A stretch of 64,000 bases of DNA, taken from contig NZ_LZYB01000008.1 of NCBI RefSeq assembly GCF_001677335.1, positions 181,197 to 245,196 on the forward strand. The letters run 5' to 3'. This DNA comes from Erythrobacter dokdonensis DSW-74 (GTDB lineage Bacteria > Pseudomonadota > Alphaproteobacteria > Sphingomonadales > Sphingomonadaceae). A program made the translations under genes and the position numbers. How positions within the stretch are numbered: the first letter of the stretch is position 1; each line of letters starts with the position of its first letter. The notes under the pieces are model-generated. The model saw nothing but the letters and a program-made list of their open reading frames with translations. It ran no database searches and had not been told where the DNA came from. Of this stretch, positions 18,195-26,551 are shown piece by piece.

Positions 18195-19004
18195 CTAACG
18201 CCCCAAAATCCCCCGCCCGGCGGCACGCTGCTGCTTCCTAACCTTGCCCGGCATCCAGCGTTTGGCGAAGGCGAGCTGGCGGGCGGTCTTGCCGACGAGG
18301 TAGTGCAGTTCGTCCCCGTGGACCGCGTTCCACACCGCCTTCGCGACTTCCTCGACCGGGGTGATCTCCAGCCCTGCGGCAGTCACGCGGGTGCGGATGT
18401 TCTCGTTGGTGTTGCGGTTGCCGGTGCCGTCCAGAAGCGGCGTCTCGATAAAGCTCGGGCAGATCGAGGAGACTTTGATCCCGTCGGGCGCCCATTCGGC
18501 GTCCAGGCTCTCGGCAATCCCGCGCACGCCGAACTTGGTGGCGGAATAGACGCTCATCCCGCTGCCGCCGGTGATCCCTGCGGCGCTGGCGATGTTTACC
18601 AGCGCCGAGCCGGGCGCGCTCGCCTTCAAGTAGGGATAGGCGGCCTGCGCGCCGTAGAGCACCCCGCGCAGGTTGATGTCGAGACAGCGGTCGATCTCGT
18701 CCTTGTCGAGCTCGGCGATCGGCCCGCCGGTGCCGATCCCCGCATTGTTCACCACCACGTCGATCCGCGATCCGGCAGCGGTGTTGAAGGCGGCCAGCGC
18801 CTCGTCCCAGCCCGCCCGGTCGCGCACGTCGAGGCGGTGCATGTACTTGAACCCGCCCGCGATCAGGCCGAGCGTGTCCTCCATCCCTTCGACATTGACA
18901 TCGGCGATGCCGACGAACCAGCCGCGCTCGGCGAAATGGCGGGCAACGGCGCGCCCGATGCCCGACGCGCCGCCGGTGATGAAAATGCTGCGCCTCTCGC
19001 TCAT
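18195..19004 (-). CDS. Short-chain dehydrogenase/reductase
   Basis: 269 residues, a classical SDR. It has the cofactor motif TGGASGIG (about 9-16), the NNAG motif, a catalytic Ser after NIAS, and YSATK (Tyr and Lys). It is an NAD(P)-dependent oxidoreductase of unknown substrate. The C-terminal basic tail (KRWMPGKVRKQQR) resembles SDRs of lipid-like substrates in sphingomonads, but that is weak. It stands alone, 71 bp after the S9 peptidase start on the same strand only in orientation, with no clear operon. Confidence 0.9.
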   Translation of the reverse strand: MSERRSIFITGGASGIGRAVARHFAERGWFVGIADVNVEGMEDTLGLIAGGFKYMHRLDVRDRAGWDEALAAFNTAAGSRIDVVVNNAGIGTGGPIAELDKDEIDRCLDINLRGVLYGAQAAYPYLKASAPGSALVNIASAAGITGGSGMSVYSATKFGVRGIAESLDAEWAPDGIKVSSICPSFIETPLLDGTGNRNTNENIRTRVTAAGLEITPVEEVAKAVWNAVHGDELHYLVGKTARQLAFAKRWMPGKVRKQQRAAGRGILGR

Positions 19005-19075
19005 GTGATGCCTCTCCCTCGATTGCTATTTGCAACCTGCCTAGAGCGGCTCGCGGCGCTTGTCAGCAGGCCAAA

Positions 19076-21157
19076 TCAGCTTGCCAGTGCAGCCTCCAGA
19101 CCTTTCACATGTTCCTCGCCCTCGATGATCCTGGCACTTGAGGGCTTGAGCGCATCGCCCAGCGGTTCGGCCCGCCCGCCGATGCATTCGGCCAGGAAGT
19201 TCTCGGCGATGGCGAAGAAGGCGATGTTGTTTTCAGGCCGGGCAAAGCCGTGGCCCTCGTCCGGATAGAGCACATAGGTAACCGGAATCCCGGCCGATTT
19301 CATCGCGTCCACGATCTGGTCGCTTTCCGCCTGCTTGACGCGCGGGTCGTTCGCCCCTTGCGCGATCAGCAGCGGCTTTTCGATCCGGTCCGCCTTGTAG
19401 AGCGGGCTGGCAGCGCGCAGCAGCGCGCGGCCTTCCTCGGTGCCGGGATCGCCCATGCGTTCGTGGAAGATCTTGACCATCGGCGCCCAGTAGGGCGGGA
19501 TCGAGGCGAGCAGGGTTTCAAGATTGGACGGCCCGACGATATCCACCCCGCAGGCAAAGGTCTGGGGCGTGAAGGTGAGGCCCGCCAGCGTCGCATAGCC
19601 GCCATAGGAGCCGCCCATGATTGCCACCTTGTCGGGTTGCGCGATGCCCTCTGCAACCGCCCAGTCGACCGCGTCGATCAGGTCATCGTGCATTGTCAGG
19701 CCCCACTGCTTGTTCCCGGCATTGATGAAGTCCTTGCCGAACCCGGTCGAGCCACGGAAATTGACGCTCAGCACGCCGTAGCCGCGGTTGGCGAGCATCT
19801 GGTGGAGCGAATTGAAGCCATAGCCATCGCGCGCCCAGGGGCCGCCATGCACCAGCAGCACCATCGGCACTGCCTGATCGGGGCGGCCATCGCCATCGCT
19901 GTCACTCATCGGCGGCAGCGTGAGGTAGGACGGCAAGATCAGCCCGTCGCGGCTGGTAATCTCGACCGGGTGCATCGGCACCAGCGGCGCGCCTTCCAAC
20001 TCGGGCCGGGAGATGTAGAACGGGGTGAGCGTCTGCGCCGCGCGATCATAGATGAAGGTGGCCGCAGGCTTGGTCAGCGGATCGTTCCAGACGATCCAGG
20101 TCCTATCGTCATCGGTCCGGCTGCTGACGCCGAATTCGCCTTCGAGCTGCTGGTCCAGCCAATCGAGCGAGGCGCGGGTTTCGGGGTCGGTCGCGTGCCA
20201 TTCGGTCGTGAGGTAATCGACCGCATAGGCCTCGACCTCGCCGGTCTGCGGATCGCGCAGGGTGCTGCCGATGTCGGCCTTGTCGTCCTCGGCAATCAGG
20301 CGCTTGGCGCCGGTCGCGGTGTCCTGCGCGAACAGGGCGGCGGTGTTGCGCCCGCGGCTGTCGATCCAGTAGAGCGTGCCGCCATCGGTGGTGTAGCCCG
20401 CAGGGCCGGTGGTGAGCGAATCCTCCATCGCCGTGGTCTCGAAAGGTTCGCTTTCGACCGTGTTGCCTTCGACCCGGAAATAATCCGTCCCGCCCGCTTC
20501 GTTCTGGCTCATCGCCATGCGCAAGGTCAGGCTGTCATCGGCCATGAACCCGGCATAGGCGTTGTTTTCCATGACAAGCGTCAGTTCACCGGTGGGAATG
20601 TCGAGCAGGTAGACATCGTGCCATTGCGGATCGCGGTTGTTGATGCCGAGCAGCAGCTTGTCCTTGATCGTGTTGGATGCGCCGATGATCTCGACCCGCG
20701 TGTTGGTGAACGGGGTGACGGTGGTTTCCGCGCCGCTCGCCACATCGACGCTGTAGAGCAGGAAGTTCTCGTCCCCGCCCTTGTCCTGAATATACATCAC
20801 CGCGCGCGAATCCGGCGACCAGAAATACTGGCGGATCGGGCGGTCGGCGGCGCTGGTCATGGCGCGCGCCGCGTCGGGATTGTCGACCGGAGCCAGCCAG
20901 ATGTTGAGCACCCCGTCTTTGGGTGCAAGCCAGCTCAGCCATTGGCCATCGGGACTGATCTGGCCCGATGCGCGGGTCGGATTGCCGAACAGGGCGCTGC
21001 GCGGGATCAGGGGGGCGGCTTGGGATTCGTTGGTCATTGCGGCTCCGGTCATGGCGGATGGAATGGCGGTGTGGCTGTCGGCGCTGGCGAGGCCGGGCAG
21101 GGTCAGGGCGGCAGCGGCAACGCCGCCGGCGAGCAAGCGGGCGAAACGGGTCTGCAT
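19076..21157 (-). CDS. Exported S9-family prolyl oligopeptidase-type peptidase
   Basis: About 693 residues. The ATG at 21157 starts a signal peptide (ALTLPGLASA). A beta-propeller (about 50-420) is followed by an alpha/beta hydrolase domain. The nucleophile is in GGSYGGYATL, the Asp in AQGANDPRVKQAE and the His in PDEGHGFARPEN. It probably trims peptides in the periplasm. It is divergent from the lipoprotein gene starting at 21344, with 186 bp between starts in which I see no clear operator. Confidence 0.92.
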   Translation of the reverse strand: MQTRFARLLAGGVAAAALTLPGLASADSHTAIPSAMTGAAMTNESQAAPLIPRSALFGNPTRASGQISPDGQWLSWLAPKDGVLNIWLAPVDNPDAARAMTSAADRPIRQYFWSPDSRAVMYIQDKGGDENFLLYSVDVASGAETTVTPFTNTRVEIIGASNTIKDKLLLGINNRDPQWHDVYLLDIPTGELTLVMENNAYAGFMADDSLTLRMAMSQNEAGGTDYFRVEGNTVESEPFETTAMEDSLTTGPAGYTTDGGTLYWIDSRGRNTAALFAQDTATGAKRLIAEDDKADIGSTLRDPQTGEVEAYAVDYLTTEWHATDPETRASLDWLDQQLEGEFGVSSRTDDDRTWIVWNDPLTKPAATFIYDRAAQTLTPFYISRPELEGAPLVPMHPVEITSRDGLILPSYLTLPPMSDSDGDGRPDQAVPMVLLVHGGPWARDGYGFNSLHQMLANRGYGVLSVNFRGSTGFGKDFINAGNKQWGLTMHDDLIDAVDWAVAEGIAQPDKVAIMGGSYGGYATLAGLTFTPQTFACGVDIVGPSNLETLLASIPPYWAPMVKIFHERMGDPGTEEGRALLRAASPLYKADRIEKPLLIAQGANDPRVKQAESDQIVDAMKSAGIPVTYVLYPDEGHGFARPENNIAFFAIAENFLAECIGGRAEPLGDALKPSSARIIEGEEHVKGLEAALAS

Positions 21158-21343
21158 TGAGTTTCTCCCTCTCAATTGCGTCTCTGTGTTGTGCAGTTAA
21201 GACACCCTTCGCCGTCCTTCAAGTCGGCACGCGCGGACGCTGCGGATCATTCGCCCGATGCCATCGCTCCCGTGGCAAATTTGGTCGCAGGGGCAATCGG
21301 TGCTACCGTCCCCTAACGGGTGCGATTTAGGAGTGGGGAACTT

Positions 21344-22153
21344 ATGAAGAAATTTGTGACTGCGATGTGTGCTGCATCGCTTGCGTTTGGGATTGCCGCG
21401 TGCAGTGGCGAAACGGCGAACGGCTCTGCCGAAGCCACCGCGTCCGGCTCGCTCGCCGGCACGTGGAAAGCCAATCTCGACTCCGCGGAGTTCGAAAACG
21501 ACACCAGCAGCTTTGCGTTCGCCGACGGGACATATACCTGCAACAGCTGCATCCCGCCGTTTTCGGTGGCGGCCAACGGCGATTGGGTGACAGTCGATCG
21601 CCCCGGCGTGGACGCGCTCAAATACACCATCGTCGACGACCGGACGGTGACCACGGCTTCCCGGCTGGGTGACAAGGAACTGGGCACCTCGACCTGGACG
21701 GTCAGCGAAGACGGCCAGACCCTGACCATGAACTGGACCGATTTCGACGGCGATGAGGAGGTCAAGGGTTCGACCACCTATACGCGCGTCGCGGCAGCCC
21801 CCGAGGGCGCGCACGCGGTTTCCGGTGACTGGAACGTTGCCAGCCTTGGCGAGATGAGCGACGCGGCACTGACCTTCACCTACGCGATCGACGGGGATAC
21901 GATCACCTCGACCGGCAACAGCGGCGGCTACACCGCCACGCTGGGCGGCGAGCCGGTGACTCCCGAAGGAGACACGACCGGCGGCACGATGGCGGTCGAG
22001 AAGGTTTCCGACAATGTCTATCGCGAAACCTATTCGCGCGATGGAGAGGTAATCAGCGTGCTCGAACTCACCGTCGATGGCGACACGCTGCGCGGCGTGA
22101 GCACCGATCCGCGCGACAATAGCGTGGTACGCTGGACGGCAACCCGCCAGTAA
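21344..22153 (+). CDS. Lipoprotein of unknown function
   Basis: About 269 residues from the ATG at 21344, preceded by AGGAG. A lipobox (LAFGIAACSG) predicts lipidation at Cys18. The mature part is acidic, beta-rich and appears to hold two similar halves, each with a SGxW-type start (SLAGTWKANL and VSGDWNVASL) and a closing TYTRV/RWTATR strand. This recalls lipocalin-like or avidin-like barrels, but I do not claim a family. A strong terminator follows. Confidence 0.7.
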   Translation: MKKFVTAMCAASLAFGIAACSGETANGSAEATASGSLAGTWKANLDSAEFENDTSSFAFADGTYTCNSCIPPFSVAANGDWVTVDRPGVDALKYTIVDDRTVTTASRLGDKELGTSTWTVSEDGQTLTMNWTDFDGDEEVKGSTTYTRVAAAPEGAHAVSGDWNVASLGEMSDAALTFTYAIDGDTITSTGNSGGYTATLGGEPVTPEGDTTGGTMAVEKVSDNVYRETYSRDGEVISVLELTVDGDTLRGVSTDPRDNSVVRWTATRQ

Positions 22154-22170
22154 ATCCGGCGAATGCGAAA

Positions 22171-22204
22171 AGGCCCCCGGTCGCCTTCGCGCGGCCGGGG
22201 GCCT
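22171..22204. terminator. Bidirectional intrinsic terminator
   Basis: The stem AGGCCCCCGG/CCGGGGGCCT has AAAA on its left and TTTTT on its right. It separates the lipoprotein gene (ending 22153, plus strand) from the glycosylase gene (ending 22224, minus strand) and should stop transcripts from both sides. Confidence 0.9.
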
Positions 22205-22223
22205 TTTTCATGCGGAATCCGGT

Positions 22224-22841
22224 CTAGAGCGCCGGGTTAGCGTAGAAATGCCAGGTGAAGATCGCCATGCTCCCGCGCTGCGGCGCCCAGGGTTCGGCAA
22301 GCTCGCGGGTGGCTTTCTCCGCCGGTCGTTCAGGCAGGTCCAGCAACCGCTTCACCCCCTCCTGCACGGCGAGATCGCCAGCGGGCCAGATATCCGGGCG
22401 GCCTTCGGCGAACAGCAGGTAGATTTCCGCCGACCAGCGGCCGATGCCCTTGATCCGGGTGAGCCGGGCGATCGCTTCCTCGTCGTCGGCGGGCAGGGCA
22501 TGGAAATCGAGCTCGCCCGCGTGGGCCAGTTCGCACAAGGACCGGGCATAGCCCTGCTTCTGGCGCGACAGTCCGCAGGCGCGCAAGGTGTCGAAATCCC
22601 GCGCCAGCAGGCAGCCGGGGGTGAAATCCGCACCCAGTTCCGCCTCCAGCTTGCGCCACATCGAAGCGGCCGCCGCGACCGAGACCTGCTGGCCGACGAT
22701 GGTGCGCAGCAGCGTTTTGAAGCCGGGCGGGCGGATGCGTGGTTCGGGATAGCCGATGCGCGCCAGCTCCGCGGCAAGGCGCGGCTCGCGCGTGGCGAGG
22801 CAATCGAGGCCCTCGCGCAATTTTTCCGCCGTCAGCCCCAC
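22224..22841 (-). CDS. DNA-3-methyladenine glycosylase II, AlkA-like
   Basis: About 205 residues from the GTG at 22841, chosen because AAGGA lies 8 nt upstream; a GTG two codons earlier is too close to that site. It is a helix-hairpin-helix base-excision glycosylase with ILRTIVGQQVS-type sequence (LLRTIVGQQVSVAAA), the HhH motif LTRIKGIGRWSAEIYLL and the catalytic Asp in WPAGDLAVQ. It removes alkylated bases. It lacks the N-terminal domain of E. coli AlkA, as in the short bacterial form. It is divergent from the ferredoxin gene. Confidence 0.9.
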   Translation of the reverse strand: MGLTAEKLREGLDCLATREPRLAAELARIGYPEPRIRPPGFKTLLRTIVGQQVSVAAAASMWRKLEAELGADFTPGCLLARDFDTLRACGLSRQKQGYARSLCELAHAGELDFHALPADDEEAIARLTRIKGIGRWSAEIYLLFAEGRPDIWPAGDLAVQEGVKRLLDLPERPAEKATRELAEPWAPQRGSMAIFTWHFYANPAL

Positions 22842-22947
22842 TGCCACTTTCCTTAACTTGCCTTGCGCGAAAGACTGTCTTAGCAGCGCATCCACCACTC
22901 TCCCAGCGCACTGAATTGCGCCCAATAGCCGAAAAGGATCTGCACCC

Positions 22948-23265
22948 ATGCCCAGACTGGTCGTCACCAATCGCGAAGGCGAAACCAGCGAGATCAGCGT
23001 CGATGACGGCCTGACCGTGATGGAAGCGATCCGCGACAATGGCTTCGACGAGCTGCTGGCACTGTGCGGCGGCTGCTGTTCGTGCGCGACCTGCCACGTG
23101 CATGTCGATCCGGCTTTCGCCGACAAGCTGCCCGCGATCAGCGAGGACGAGGACGACCTGCTCGAATCCTCCGATCACCGTGCGCCCACCAGCCGCCTGT
23201 CGTGCCAGATCCCCTTCACCGCCGAGCTTGACGGGTTGCACGTCACGATCGCGCCGGAAGATTGA
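22948..23265 (+). CDS. Adrenodoxin-type [2Fe-2S] ferredoxin
   Basis: 105 residues. Cluster ligands are Cys40, Cys46, Cys49 (C-X5-C-X2-C) and Cys86 in RLSCQIPF, followed by the usual IPF/P-E tail. Two further cysteines (43 and 44) sit inside the first loop, which is unusual. Such ferredoxins pass electrons to P450s, Fe-S assembly or oxygenases; no partner gene is adjacent. The ATG is preceded by an AAGGA site. Confidence 0.92.
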   Translation: MPRLVVTNREGETSEISVDDGLTVMEAIRDNGFDELLALCGGCCSCATCHVHVDPAFADKLPAISEDEDDLLESSDHRAPTSRLSCQIPFTAELDGLHVTIAPED

Positions 23266-23280
23266 GGCCTTCCTGATTGC

Positions 23281-23301
23281 GGGCTCGCCTTGCGCGAGCC
23301 C
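23281..23301 (+). terminator. Hairpin after the ferredoxin gene
   Basis: GGGCTCGC/GCGAGCCC forms a perfect 8-bp stem with a 5-nt loop, 15 bp after the ferredoxin stop. There is no T-run after it, so it is a weak or factor-assisted terminator, or a 3'-end stabiliser. Confidence 0.4.
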
Positions 23302-23438
23302 GTCCTCGGCGCTGTTTCTGCCGTGTGGCGGCTGACCGCTTGCGGGTGCCCGCTTGGGCTTGCGGCGCATCGCGTCGAGACTGACAGATGCTCTGGTGCG
23401 CCTTGCCCGCACGAGAAACAGCGCCTAACTCTGGCCCC

Positions 23439-24467
23439 ATGAACATCACCCGCCCCTTTGGCGATACGCTCGCGCTGATCGGCAACACGCCGATGGTGCG
23501 GCTCGCCGGCCCGAGCAAGGCCGCCGGCTGCGACATTTACGGCAAATGCGAATTTGCCAATCCCGGTTCTTCGGTGAAGGACCGCGCGGCGCTGTGGATC
23601 ATCCGCGATGCCGAGGCGCGCGGGGAATTGAAGCCGGGCGGGACGGTGGTCGAAGGCACCGCGGGCAATACCGGTATCGGCATCGCGCTGGTGGCGAATG
23701 CGCGCGGCTACAAGACGATCATCGTCATGCCGGACAACCAGTCGCAGGAAAAGATGGACACCCTGCGGGCGCTTGGCGCCGAACTGGTGCTGGTGCCGCC
23801 GACCAAGTTCGCCAATCCCGGCCACTTCGTCCACACCTCGCGCCGCCTGGCGGAAGAGACGCCTGGTGCAGTCTGGGCCAACCAGTTCGACAATATCGCC
23901 AACCGCCGCGCCCACATCGAAGGCACCGCGCCCGAAATCTGGGAGCAGACCGGTGGCAGGATTGACGGCTTTACCTGCGCGGCCGGCACCGGCGGGACGA
24001 TTGCGGGCGTGGGCCTCGGCCTCAAGGCCTTCGACGAGAATATCCGCATTGCGCTGACCGATCCGCATGGCGCGGCGCTGTATAATTATTACGCCCATGG
24101 CGAGCTGAAGGCTGAAGGCTCGTCTGTCGCGGAGGGCATCGGGCAGGGACGCATCACCGCCAATCTCGAAGGCGCGGCCATCGACACGCAATACCGCGTC
24201 AGTGACGAGGAAGGGCTGCATTGGGTCGCCCGATTGCTGCGCGAGGAAGGACTGTGTCTCGGCCTGTCCTCCGGCATCAATGTCGCAGGCGCGGTGCAGC
24301 TCGGCCGTGAACTGGTCGCAGAGGGGCGAGACAATCCGCAAGTCGTCACGATCCTGTGCGATACCGGCTTTCGCTATCTCTCCACGCTCTACAACCCGGA
24401 CTGGCTGGCAGCGAAGGGCCTGCCGGTGTTCGACTGGCTGGTCCGGCGGGCAGAGGAACGCGCGTGA
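23439..24467 (+). CDS. cysK: Cysteine synthase (O-acetylserine sulfhydrylase)
   Basis: 342 residues from the ATG at 23439, placed by the conserved start DTLALIGNTPMVRLAGPS. It is PLP-dependent, with Lys47 in NPGSSVKDRAAL and the phosphate loop EGTAGNTGIGIAL. It makes cysteine from O-acetylserine and sulfide, the last step of the pathway whose reductive part is encoded at 56-60 kb. Its stop overlaps the next start (GTGA). Confidence 0.95.
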   Translation: MNITRPFGDTLALIGNTPMVRLAGPSKAAGCDIYGKCEFANPGSSVKDRAALWIIRDAEARGELKPGGTVVEGTAGNTGIGIALVANARGYKTIIVMPDNQSQEKMDTLRALGAELVLVPPTKFANPGHFVHTSRRLAEETPGAVWANQFDNIANRRAHIEGTAPEIWEQTGGRIDGFTCAAGTGGTIAGVGLGLKAFDENIRIALTDPHGAALYNYYAHGELKAEGSSVAEGIGQGRITANLEGAAIDTQYRVSDEEGLHWVARLLREEGLCLGLSSGINVAGAVQLGRELVAEGRDNPQVVTILCDTGFRYLSTLYNPDWLAAKGLPVFDWLVRRAEERA

Positions 24468-24889
24468 CGCCTGCCTCCCTCATGGCAAGGCTGCGCGCGA
24501 TGACCCAGCGCAGTCTGTATGCGGGAGGGGGCGATGCGGCACCGGGCGCGGGCGATCTGCCGGTGAACGCCCAGCCTGCGACACCGGCGAACCAGGCCCG
24601 CCAGGAAGCGCTCCAGCGCCTCCAGATCGGTCTGTTCGGAATTGCTGCGATGGTGCTGCTGGTGGGGCTTGCCAGCATCATCGGCAGCCAGGCGGACATC
24701 ACCGAAGAGGCCGCCGTTCCCGAGGCAGCGCCGACCACCGAGCCGACGGCAACGCCGACCCAGGCGAACCCGCTTGCCGATGCGGGCGTCGTGCCCGATA
24801 TCGCTGCCGAGCCCAGCCCGACGCCGGTCGCGCCGCTCGACCTGCCGGCTCCGGACACCGCGCCGGGCAATGATGCACCCGCACCATAG
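24464..24889 (+). CDS. Single-pass membrane protein, Pro/Ala/Thr-rich
   Basis: About 141 residues from the GTG at 24464 (overlapping the cysK stop); an ATG at 24482 is the alternative. A cytoplasmic-type basic N-terminus is followed by one membrane segment (IGLFGIAAMVLLVGLASII, near residues 60-80). The tail is acidic, rich in Pro, Thr and Ala, and probably periplasmic and unstructured. It overlaps the start of the next gene by 20 bp. No family recognised; its position suggests an envelope role. Confidence 0.65.
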   Translation: MTPASLMARLRAMTQRSLYAGGGDAAPGAGDLPVNAQPATPANQARQEALQRLQIGLFGIAAMVLLVGLASIIGSQADITEEAAVPEAAPTTEPTATPTQANPLADAGVVPDIAAEPSPTPVAPLDLPAPDTAPGNDAPAP

Positions 24890-25670
24890 AGGTATTGCGC
24901 TGCTGGTCAGTGTCCTGATGGCGCTGGCTGGATGCGGTGCGACGTCACAGGCAGGACACGATGGCGCGGCACCGGCCGATTCCGCTTCCCCCGGCGATCG
25001 TCCGCCGCTGGCGCTGATGACCAGTCTGCCCCTTTACTGGCCGCAGGGGGCCGGGATCGCCGATCTCGCCGCAGCGGATGCGCCGGCCCCGTGGCAGCGC
25101 AAGGTGCTGGAGCGCGATCATGCAATCTACCCGCTCGACACGCTCTCGCCGGCTCCCGCCCTGTCTCCGGATGCGCCCGAGGTCGACCCGCTGGCCGGAT
25201 TGGCGCGGTTGGCGGTGATCCAGCCGCGCGGGCTGTCGCCTGCCGACAATGTCGCGCTTGATGCGTGGGTGCGGGAGGGCGGGCGCCTGCTGCTGGTGCT
25301 CGATCCGGCGTTGACGGGGGAATATGACCTGCCGCTCGGCGACCCGCGCCGTCCGGTGGATTCCGCGCTGATCCCGCCGGTCGTGGCGCGCTGGGGCATG
25401 GCCATCCGCTTTGACGATGCGCAGGAGGTCGCGGTGCGCAATGAGCGCCTTGGCACAGCGGCCTTCCCGCTGGTGCTGGCGGGTCAGGTGACGATCGTCG
25501 ATCCCGCCGCTGGGCAATGCACGCTGGTCGCCGGCGGCGCGGCAGCGCGCTGCGCGGTGGGACAGGGGCGCGTTACCCTGCTTGCCGATGCCGCGGTGTT
25601 CGAGCATCCCGCACTGGCGGGCGAGGAAGGGGAAATCCTCGCCGCGCTGCTCGCCGCCGCATTCGAATAG
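24870..25670 (+). CDS. Lipoprotein with a GldG/ABC_transp_aux-like domain
   Basis: About 266 residues from the ATG at 24870 (a second ATG follows at 24873). A lipobox (LMALAGCGA) gives a lipidated N-terminus. The body has the pattern of the GldG-type auxiliary domain (a class I amidotransferase-like fold without its catalytic residues): LSPADNVALDAWVREGGRLL, LVLDPALT, then PPVVARWGMAIRF. GldG normally partners with an ABC exporter, but none is next to it. It is overlapped by the preceding membrane protein gene and is the last gene before the mraZ leader. Confidence 0.55.
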   Translation: MMHPHHRGIALLVSVLMALAGCGATSQAGHDGAAPADSASPGDRPPLALMTSLPLYWPQGAGIADLAAADAPAPWQRKVLERDHAIYPLDTLSPAPALSPDAPEVDPLAGLARLAVIQPRGLSPADNVALDAWVREGGRLLLVLDPALTGEYDLPLGDPRRPVDSALIPPVVARWGMAIRFDDAQEVAVRNERLGTAAFPLVLAGQVTIVDPAAGQCTLVAGGAAARCAVGQGRVTLLADAAVFEHPALAGEEGEILAALLAAAFE

Positions 25671-26056
25671 GGCCCATCGGGGAAATCGCGGGAGAGGCGG
25701 GACTCGGTGGCGGTCCGGACATGGGAAATTGCGGGAAATGCCCGTTTCAGGTCGCTTGAATCCCCCGGATCATGTGATTTTCGTAGTCTAGGTGTTCTTA
25801 CGCTGTATACAGAAAATTGAGGAGATTCAGATTTTTAACAAGTTTTCCCGCAATATCCCCGAAAAACCCCTTCCATCCCCCGACCTTCCTCGATAATACC
25901 GTAGTCCATCAAACATGCCTGTTTGCAACGCGTTCGGCTGGTGGAGCCGGCGCGCCGCCGGCGCTTGCGCGTGAGCGGCGACGGGGAAGGCGTGTCTGAA
26001 GACGTCCGGGGCCTCGTGGGGAGGCCCGGACACAGGGGCAGGAGGGGAAGGGCCAG
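25671..26056 (+). promoter_or_regulatory. mraZ (dcw operon) control region
   Basis: A 386-bp gap with no gene. GGGA occurs at 25680, 25690, 25699, 25723 and 25733, mostly 10 bp apart. On the other strand four NCCCN blocks (25846-25850, 25856-25860, 25866-25870, 25876-25880) repeat with an exact 10-bp period. MraZ binds G-rich repeats spaced by one helical turn upstream of its own gene, so these are likely MraZ sites. A CTGTATACAG palindrome (25803-25812) lies between the clusters. A hairpin with an 11-bp stem and one bulge (26004-26031) ends 9 bp before the ribosome site. No confident -35/-10 pair was found. Confidence 0.6.
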
Positions 26057-26551
26057 GTGTCGGCTTTCGGAGGATATAGCGGCCAAGCCTACTCGCCCGC
26101 CGGCGACAAGGGCCGCTTTGTCCTGCCTGCCGCCTTCCGCAAGGCGGTGAAGGAAAGCTCGGACGGCAACCGCATCCTGTGTCTTGCTGCGCATGACCGC
26201 TTCGATTGCCTCGTCGGCTTCGGCCTGTCGCGCAAGGCCCAGCTCCACGACCAGCTCGACCGCGAGGAAGAACGCGCGACCCGCCTCGGCAAGACCGATT
26301 TCGACCGTGAGGTGCGCGCCCAGCAATTGTTCGGTTTCGAGCAGATGCCCTTCGATGATTCCGGCCGCTTCGTCATGCCCGAACACCTGCGCGATCTCGG
26401 CAAGGTCGGCGAGGGTCTCTATTTCCAGGGAGCCGGCGATTTCTTCTTCGTCTGGAATCCCGAAGAACTCGCCCGCATGGGCCCGGAATGGAAAGGCGCG
26501 CAGGCAAGCTGCGCCAAGCTGGTCGCCGCCGCGAAGAAGGGGGGCGCGTGA
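26057..26551 (+). CDS. mraZ: Division/cell wall operon regulator MraZ
   Basis: 164 residues from a GTG preceded by GGAGGGGAAG. Two AbrB/SpoVT-like modules are visible, each ending in the DxxGRF(V/L)xP motif: [14 protein letters not shown] (about 17-30) and [14 protein letters not shown] (about 100-113). It binds DNA as a ring-shaped oligomer and represses or tunes the dcw operon. It is the first gene of that cluster, and its TGA shares a base with the rsmH ATG. Confidence 0.95.
   Translation: MSAFGGYSGQAYSPAGDKGRFVLPAAFRKAVKESSDGNRILCLAAHDRFDCLVGFGLSRKAQLHDQLDREEERATRLGKTDFDREVRAQQLFGFEQMPFDDSGRFVMPEHLRDLGKVGEGLYFQGAGDFFFVWNPEELARMGPEWKGAQASCAKLVAAAKKGGA

Noticed and set aside
25846..25880. 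10-bp phased repeats as a CRISPR or minisatellite
   Set aside because: Only 4-5 conserved bases per unit; fits protein binding sites, not an array.
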